In this document: positions 58,918 to 64,000 of the stretch, in pieces
Position numbering within the stretch: the first letter of the stretch is position 1
Layout of the letters: every line of letters begins with the position of its first letter
Source of the DNA: Paenibacillus sp. PastM-3
GTDB taxonomy: Bacteria; Bacillota; Bacilli; Paenibacillales; Paenibacillaceae
Direction: 5' to 3'
DNA: 64,000 nucleotides
NCBI RefSeq assembly: GCF_029893965.1
Contig: NZ_JARXXP010000012.1
Coordinates: forward strand, 116,071-180,070
Notes under the pieces: model-generated
What the model saw: the letters and a program-made list of their open reading frames with translations, nothing else
What the model was told of the DNA's origin: nothing
Databases searched by the model: none
Made by a program: the position numbers and the translations under genes

Positions 58918-59532
58918 TCAGGAATGGTGGGGGCAGTATTTCTTCATCATTTCCAGTGTTTCGGCATCGCGGGCTCCGCCGCGTTCTGTGAGGCCGAGCG
59001 TAACGCCTGCCCGCCTGTCCTCCTTCAGATTCTGGCCAAATTTGAATTTGGCGGTCAGCTCATCGGGAGTGATCCGGACCACGGCTACTGCTTTCAGCCC
59101 TGGCCGGTACTTGGGGTCATCAGCAGTGATGGGAATATATCCGCCTTCAGGCTGAAGCTTTCGCATAAAAAGTGTCATTACAGCTGCTTTTTCATTGAGG
59201 TCCTCAACAAGCCCGGCTTGCCCGAAGGCCGTCACGCTTTTGAAATAGGCGGTGGCCGGGCAGGCCAGCTCAGGATCGCTGAAATAGGACGGGATCAGCG
59301 CAAATTCATCTGCTACGGTGAAGCAGACCTGCTGCTGGCGGCGGATGTGATCCATTTTGCCTCCTGCATGGCTGCCGTGAAAATAGAAATGACCTTCCGA
59401 ATATACGAAGTTCAGCGGCGTTACCCGGGGGAGCCCCTGTTCATCAACAGTTCCCAGAAAGCCAAAACTCATCCCCTGGAGAAAAGCTGTGATTTTCTCT
59501 TCCTGCTCGATCTTGAACTCTTTTCTGCGCAT
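58918..59532 (-). CDS. Pyridoxamine 5'-phosphate oxidase-like (PPOX) flavoprotein
   Basis: The 204-residue protein has the split-barrel FMN fold: FGFLGTVDEQGLPRVTPLNFVY, then HFYFHGSHAGGKMDHIRRQQQVCFTVADE, and VVRITPDELTAKFKFGQNL. These patterns are typical of the PPOX-like family that includes NimA-type proteins and FMN-binding proteins of unknown substrate. It is divergent from the MocR-type regulator next door, which commonly controls PLP- or flavin-linked genes. The 149-bp gap between the two starts is A/T-rich. Confidence 0.85.
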   Translation of the reverse strand: MRRKEFKIEQEEKITAFLQGMSFGFLGTVDEQGLPRVTPLNFVYSEGHFYFHGSHAGGKMDHIRRQQQVCFTVADEFALIPSYFSDPELACPATAYFKSVTAFGQAGLVEDLNEKAAVMTLFMRKLQPEGGYIPITADDPKYRPGLKAVAVVRITPDELTAKFKFGQNLKEDRRAGVTLGLTERGGARDAETLEMMKKYCPHHS

Positions 59533-59681
59533 GGCGGGTCATCCTCTCTTTTATTGAGAAGCAGATGCATGTAGGTGCAGGTGCCCGTCAAATTTCAATC
59601 AGCATAGAGCAAAAATTGACATAAAAAAAGGACCGGTTTACATTAATTTTAATGGTCCACTTTGGAGGGAGAAGGAGATGT

Positions 59682-61880
59682 ATGAATTTTACGCTGCCTT
59701 ATGAACAGTATCTCGACATCTACCGATACAAATATCTTGCACTATATCATGCACTCCGCACAGCGATCCTGGGCGGCACGCTCCCCGCAGGGGCACGGCT
59801 GCCTTCAACAAGGAAGCTGGCGGAGCTGTACCAGCTGTCCCGCGGCTCGGCCTCGCAGGTATACGATATGCTGCTCGCCGACGGCTACATCCAAACCGAA
59901 CGGGGGCGCGGCACCTTTGTCTCGGAGGCCGGTGTGTTTGGCGTGTTTGGGGAGGACGGCGGAAAGAAAGCTGCCGGAGAACCGCCGGCAAGCCCGGCGG
60001 GATTCGAACGGGAGGGACACCTGGAGACAGGCAGCTCTGTGCCGGGAGGCGGAGGCTGGAGTGAGCCTGGTGCTGATAGTAAGGCTAGTGCTGGTAATGA
60101 TGGTAGGGCTGGCGCAGGTGTGTATGAGGAAGACAGTGCGTTTCTGGGCTTGCCCGGAGAAGATAAGGGCACTGTGCCGAGAAGCGGCAACGGCAGCGAG
60201 CCGGGGGCTGGTGCCGGTAATGGTGGTGCTAGTGCTAGTGTAGACGGTAAGGCTGGTGCAGGTAATGATGGTAGGGCTAGTGCTGGTGCAAGTAATGATG
60301 GTAAGGCTGATGCTGGTAGGGCTAGTGCTAGTGCCGGTAATGGTGGTGCTAGTGTAGACAGTAAGGCTGGTGCAGGTAATGATGGTAGGGCTGGTGCTGG
60401 TGCTGATGGTAGGGCTGATGCTGGTAGGGCTAGGGCTGGTGCCGGTAATAGTGGTGATAGTGCTAGTGTAGACGGTAAGGCTGGTGCAAGTAATGATGGT
60501 AGGACTGGTGCTGGTGCTGATGGTAGGGCTGATGCTGGTAGGGCTAGGGCTGGTGCCGGTAATAGTGGTGATAGTGCTAGTGTAGACGGTAAGGCTGGTG
60601 CAAGTAATGATGGTAGGACTGGTGCTGGTGCTGATACGGCCGCGGCGGTCAGCGGAGGAGTAGGTACAGTAGAGGAAGTTCCGGGTTACGTGAATATGCC
60701 GTCCGTTTCTGCTGCAACCGTTAAGCTCAGTGCCTGGGGAGAGCGGCTGATGGAGCGGCAGCTCTCCGTCTATGAACGGGCCGGGAACGGCTTCATCAGC
60801 TTCCGCAGCAGCGGTATGGAGCAGGGGCAGTTCCCGTATTCCGAGTGGCGGAGTGCGCTGAATTATGCCGGGGGCAAGCAGGGCGGCCTGCTGGACAGCT
60901 ACTGCCCGCCCCAGGGTGACGAAGGGCTGCGGCGGGCGATCGCCGCCCATCTGCGGATTACCCGCGGTATCCGCGCAGAGGCCGGACAGATCGTGCTGTT
61001 CAGCGGCTCCATGCAGGGCATTGTCATCCTGACCCAGCTCCTGCTGGAGCAGGGCAGCTGCGCTGTGGTTGAGGATCCGGGCTATCACGGCATCCGCCGG
61101 GCGGTGGAGATCAGTGGCGGCAGCCTGCTGCCAGGCAGGGTGGATGCGGAAGGACTGGTCCCGGAGGACTGGGCAGCCCGGCTGCTGTTCGTCACGCCGA
61201 GCCGCCAGTTTCCTACCGGGGCTGTGCTGCCTCTGGAGCGGCGGCGCAGACTGCTGGAGTGGGCCCGGCGTCATCAGGCTGTCATCATCGAGGATGATTA
61301 TGACAGCGAGTTCCGTTGGGGCGGACGGCCGATTGAGCCGCTGAAGGCACTTGACCGGGAGGAGCGGGTCGTTTATGTCGGCTCCTTCTCCAACAGCATG
61401 TTCTTCGGGCTGCGGGTAGGCTTCGCCGTGCTGCCTTCCTCACTGGTGGCGCCGGTGACCGCCGCTAAGGCGCTGTATGAGCCGCTGCCCGCAGGCCAGC
61501 TGGAGCAGCGCGCCTTGGCGCGGTTCATGGGTACCGGCGGGTACAGCCGGCACCTGCGGCGCATGACGCGCATCTACGGTGAACGTGCGCGGCTTCTCCG
61601 GTCGCTGCTGGCTGAGCGGCTCGGAACGGTTTTTGAAGTGCTGCCGGGTGACGCCGGCCTGCATCTTTATGCGCGATGGCTGCGCACAGACGCGGAATTC
61701 GCCGCCTTCCGGGCGGCGGCTCTCCGGCGCGGTGCAGATTTCCGCGACGCCGCGCTGTACCGGATCAGGCCTTCCGGTGCGGCGGCCTGCTTTTCGTTCT
61801 CCCACCTGGATGCCGCAGCACTGGAGGAGGGCGTGAACCGCCTGCAGCTGGCCTGGAATGATGTGCAAAAACGTGCGTGA
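59682..61880 (+). CDS. MocR-type GntR regulator with repeat linker and altered PLP site
   Basis: The 732-residue protein starts at ATG 59682 (MNFTLPYEQYLDIYRYKYL) behind GGAGGGAGAAGGAG. Residues 1-80 are a GntR winged helix (LPSTRKLAELYQLSRGSASQVYDMLLADGY). Residues about 336-732 are an aminotransferase-like domain with SGSMQGIVILTQLLL, VEDPGYHGIRRA, TPSRQFPTG and IIEDDYDSEFRW. Two features are odd. The linker (about residues 85-335) is roughly 250 residues of Gly/Ala/Asp/Ser repeats, while usual MocR linkers have a few tens. The PLP-binding motif, normally GTFSK, reads GSFSN, so the lysine is Asn571. The domain cannot form the usual Schiff base. It may bind PLP or another ligand without covalent linkage. 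Divergence from the PPOX gene suggests control of that gene. Confidence 0.9.
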   Translation: MNFTLPYEQYLDIYRYKYLALYHALRTAILGGTLPAGARLPSTRKLAELYQLSRGSASQVYDMLLADGYIQTERGRGTFVSEAGVFGVFGEDGGKKAAGEPPASPAGFEREGHLETGSSVPGGGGWSEPGADSKASAGNDGRAGAGVYEEDSAFLGLPGEDKGTVPRSGNGSEPGAGAGNGGASASVDGKAGAGNDGRASAGASNDGKADAGRASASAGNGGASVDSKAGAGNDGRAGAGADGRADAGRARAGAGNSGDSASVDGKAGASNDGRTGAGADGRADAGRARAGAGNSGDSASVDGKAGASNDGRTGAGADTAAAVSGGVGTVEEVPGYVNMPSVSAATVKLSAWGERLMERQLSVYERAGNGFISFRSSGMEQGQFPYSEWRSALNYAGGKQGGLLDSYCPPQGDEGLRRAIAAHLRITRGIRAEAGQIVLFSGSMQGIVILTQLLLEQGSCAVVEDPGYHGIRRAVEISGGSLLPGRVDAEGLVPEDWAARLLFVTPSRQFPTGAVLPLERRRRLLEWARRHQAVIIEDDYDSEFRWGGRPIEPLKALDREERVVYVGSFSNSMFFGLRVGFAVLPSSLVAPVTAAKALYEPLPAGQLEQRALARFMGTGGYSRHLRRMTRIYGERARLLRSLLAERLGTVFEVLPGDAGLHLYARWLRTDAEFAAFRAAALRRGADFRDAALYRIRPSGAAACFSFSHLDAAALEEGVNRLQLAWNDVQKRA
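60058..60650 (+). repeat. Minisatellite inside the MocR linker
   Basis: The coding sequence is built from GGTGCT/GATGGT-like triplet motifs. A 114-bp unit (38 codons) is present in two copies at 60393-60506 and 60507-60620 that differ at only one base (the final GCT/ACT boundary aside), followed by 15 bp of a third; earlier copies back to about 60230 are degenerate. All units keep the frame. Such a tract can change length by slippage or recombination. Confidence 0.88.
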
Positions 61881-62012
61881 CAAGGTATTATTAAAGATAT
61901 GAAAAAGGGTGCTGAATAGATTTGGCCTTGATGCAGGAGCTAGTTGTGCCGGAATCGTAGCCAAGAGCTAAATGAGCATAAAGTCTTTTGGAAAAGCCGT
62001 CTAAGTGCGCAA

Positions 62013-62362
62013 TTAGAGGGAAAAATCCCCTTAATGGCACCCATAGTAGGCTGAAAGGGCTCACTTAAAGGGAAAAATCCCCTTAATGGCACCCATAGTA
62101 GGCTGAAAGTGCTCCCTTAAAGGGAGAAATCCCCTTAATGGCACCCATAGTAGGCTGAAAGTGCTCCCTTAAAGGGAAAAATCCCCTTAATGGCACCAAT
62201 AGCAGGCTGAAAGGGCTCCCTTAAAGGGAAAAATCCCCTTAATGGCACCCAGAGTAGGTTGAAAGTGCTCACTTAGAGGGAAAAATCCCCTTAATGGCAC
62301 CAATAGTAGGCTGAAAGTGCTCCCTTAAAGGGAGAAATCCCCTTAATGGCACCAATAGCAGA
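62013..62362. repeat. 52-bp tandem repeat array with internal hairpin
   Basis: Seven copies of a 52-bp unit follow each other at exact 52-bp steps from 62013, the last one partial. Each contains TTAAAGGGAAAAATCCCCTTAA, a near-palindrome with stem AAGGG/CCCTT and an A/T loop, then TGGCACCCATAGTAGGCTGAAAG and GTGCTCCC. Copies differ at one to four bases. A related TATAGGATTAAGT/TTAATCCTATA hairpin lies at 62381-62405. The array fills the 770-bp gap between the MocR and AraC genes (61881-62650), in which no gene was found. Confidence 0.93.
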
Positions 62363-62650
62363 CCCAGAACACTCCATTATAGGATTAAGTCCGCTTAATC
62401 CTATAAGCTGACACCGGCGGGAAGCTTGTCCGTCAATTAGCCAAAGGCAGGGGAACTGCAGGAGCGGAAGCGTCCGCCTGAAAGCTTTTCGGCACAGCAA
62501 AGCTCTCTCCGGAAGCCTAAGCAGTCAGCGGATTTTTACCGCGAACAGCGGCCGGGAGTTCAAAGATTTTCCGGAGTTACAACCAATCCCGAAAATTACA
62601 ATTATCAGTTCAATTTTTATAGTAACCGTAAACTTTAGGAGGGAAATATT

Positions 62651-63436
62651 ATGCTTCACGCATCGCCGTCCTCTTTTGTCATTCTTCCGGCCCTGGCGAA
62701 GATCGTCTGTGAACCGGGCTGGAGATGGCAGAAAAGAGAGAAGCCGCTGCAAAATTATGATTTGTTCTATGTCTGGAGCGGGGAAGGGACGGTCGTGCGC
62801 AACGGTACGCCTTTTCAGGTGGGCAAGGGAAGCTGCTTCCTGTTCCGGCCGGGCGATTATACGTATGCGACACATAATCCGCAAAAGCCACTGGTTCTTA
62901 CATATATTCATTTTGATGTGACCGAAGCCGTGGCCGAGATCCCTGAGCCTTACCGGGAACTGAATGAAACGGTGGAATTCGAGCATCTGCTGGCCCGTTA
63001 TGTACGGCTGTTTCTGGTGAAGACCTTTGCCGCAGAGGAGGAGGGACGTCTGATTCTGAAGCAGCTGATGATTCATCTGCTGCGTGAGGACCGGATGATG
63101 CCGATAGAACGGCATGTCAGCAATCATCTGACCGAAATTATCCATGAGGTGGCCAATTATGTAAGTCAGCATCCCGGGGCCTCGCACCGGGTCGAGGATC
63201 TGGCCGCCCGGGCGGGATTATCCCCGCGCTACTTTTCTATCAAATTCAAGGAGATCACCGGTTCTTCGGTGCAGTCATATGTGATCCGGGCCCGGATTGA
63301 GCGGGCACAGCATCTGCTGCTGTATGCCGGGATGAATGTAACCGAGGTGGCGGATGCGCTGGGATACCGTGACATTTTCTTTTTCAGCCGCCAATTCAAG
63401 CAGCACACTGGAAAAAGTCCTTCCGAGATCCGCTGA
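62651..63436 (+). CDS. AraC-family transcriptional regulator
   Basis: The 261-residue protein has an N-terminal cupin-like sensor (LFYVWSGEGTVVRNGTPFQVGKGSCFLFRPGDYTYATH, split about residues 38-75) that probably binds a sugar or related ligand. A C-terminal AraC DNA-binding domain follows with two helix-turn-helix units (VEDLAARAGLSPRYFSIKFKE and VTEVADALGYRDIFFFSRQFK, ending GKSPSEIR). AACTTTAGGAGGG lies before the ATG. No target gene lies adjacent; the next 490 bp hold only a hairpin and an IS end. Confidence 0.88.
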   Translation: MLHASPSSFVILPALAKIVCEPGWRWQKREKPLQNYDLFYVWSGEGTVVRNGTPFQVGKGSCFLFRPGDYTYATHNPQKPLVLTYIHFDVTEAVAEIPEPYRELNETVEFEHLLARYVRLFLVKTFAAEEEGRLILKQLMIHLLREDRMMPIERHVSNHLTEIIHEVANYVSQHPGASHRVEDLAARAGLSPRYFSIKFKEITGSSVQSYVIRARIERAQHLLLYAGMNVTEVADALGYRDIFFFSRQFKQHTGKSPSEIR

Positions 63437-63728
63437 CCTTTACAAGTTTTTCCTGTGCGTGCCGCTTTGTTTCAGCCTTTTCTGCTGAGGGTAAATACGT
63501 TGCAACCTGGTTTAGCAGAAGATGTATATGCAGCATGAAAGGGGAGAATACAGGCATGTTAAGAGGACGCCGGATTTCAAATAATGCGCTCAAGTGCGGG
63601 AGCGCCGGTTATTGCCGGAGCCGCTGGAGACGTATGAAACAGATGAGCGGCACAGCCACTGATCAGTGGTTCTAAAGCTTTTATATGAAATAACGGAAAT
63701 AACGTAAGCATAGAGCAGTTTCAGCAGA

Positions 63729-63757
63729 GAACCGGAGCCGGCAGGCGGCCGGTTTTT
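63729..63757 (+). terminator. Terminator-like hairpin in the final gap
   Basis: AACCGG pairs with CCGGTT around a GC-rich loop (AGCCGGCAGGCGG) and is followed by TTTTG. The gap 63437-63923 holds no gene that I can support. Confidence 0.55.
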
Positions 63758-63923
63758 TGATTTCCGGGTTTGGCGGCCGTGAGACATATTTCCGGCTATG
63801 CGTATCTGTCCCTTCCTGCCGGGGTATAAGGGTAAGGAGGGGCAACATTCCCATACAGAAGCCGGATACAGACTGCCGGAGTACCGTATAATCAGAACAG
63901 CAAGCTGGATTGTCAACAGTAAA

Positions 63924-64000
63924 TCAGACAACTTTTTTAAGGGCTTCTTGACGATACTGAACAGGCGTTAGGTAACCCAATGTGCCATGAATACGATGCT
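63924..64000 (-). mobile_element. IS3-family transposase, C-terminal end
   Basis: On the minus strand the frame entering from the right edge reads HRIHGTLGYLTPVQYRQEAL then KKVV and a stop at 63924. HxxLGYLTPxxY is the conserved end of the integrase domain in IS3-family (OrfB) transposases. The rest lies beyond the window. The IS terminal repeat probably lies around 63905-63925 (TGGATTGTCAACAGT). Confidence 0.85.

Noticed and set aside
59805..61274. 489-codon antisense frame with Ser/Thr/Ile repeats over the MocR gene
   Set aside because: It is the complement of the Gly/Ala repeat tract; the sense frame has flanking domains and a ribosome site.
63556..63675. 39-codon basic peptide (MLRGRRISNNALKCGSAG...) behind AAAGGGGAG
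   Set aside because: The ribosome site is acceptable, but composition is arbitrary, there is no helix or motif, and nothing nearby supports it.

Overview
The window reads as chromosomal DNA of a spore-forming Bacillales bacterium, most likely Paenibacillus. It has Sda, DnaB/DnaI, EcsAB, YheC/D, YjcZ, HemQ, the futalosine enzyme MqnE, an LplABC-type sugar ABC system with a membrane AraC regulator, strong AGGAGG ribosome sites and a moderately GC-rich backbone. No rRNA, tRNA or CRISPR array was seen.

Layout. 1-11.1 kb: redox and respiratory genes with B. subtilis yut/yum synteny (YuzB end, YutJ, MqnE, IscA-type YutM, YumC, type II NADH dehydrogenase, HemQ), plus sda behind a cluster of DnaA boxes. 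11.5-18 kb: YuiB, dnaB-dnaI, trxA, uvrC. 18-25 kb: a CPBP protease, a GntR-ABC-permease operon and the KtrAB potassium system. 25-32.6 kb: a pectin-related locus (rhamnogalacturonan acetylesterase, AraC sensor-regulator, two permeases, binding lipoprotein) with likely CcpA sites. 32.7-37.5 kb: LysR regulator and sdhCAB. 37.6-38.2 kb: a degenerate class C group II intron behind the sdhB terminator. 38.3-45.6 kb: a strikingly A/T-rich island carrying a RiPP cluster. 45.7-57 kb: ordinary genes (K+ channel, phosphoesterase, NfrA-type reductase, PHP phosphatase, LysR, CheX, SDR, DEAD-box helicase, EcsAB). 57-64 kb: YjcZ, aminotransferase, PPOX, an odd MocR regulator, a 52-bp repeat array, an AraC regulator and the end of an IS3-type transposase.

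The most exciting system is the island at 38.3-45.6 kb. A 52-residue peptide with four cysteines spaced CX3CX3CX3C is followed by two radical SAM/SPASM enzymes (the second with an N-terminal PqqD-like region), an ABC exporter without a C39 peptidase domain, an ABC ATPase/permease pair and a 55-residue membrane peptide. This is the layout of a sactipeptide bacteriocin cluster of the thuricin CD/thurincin H kind, with a precursor I do not recognise.

Other notable items: two related tandem-repeat leaders, each forming an open frame that ends inside the ribosome site of hemQ or sdhB; a MocR regulator whose PLP-binding lysine is replaced by asparagine and whose linker is a minisatellite; a UvrC with a long Ala/Glu-rich insertion; and DnaA-box control of sda.
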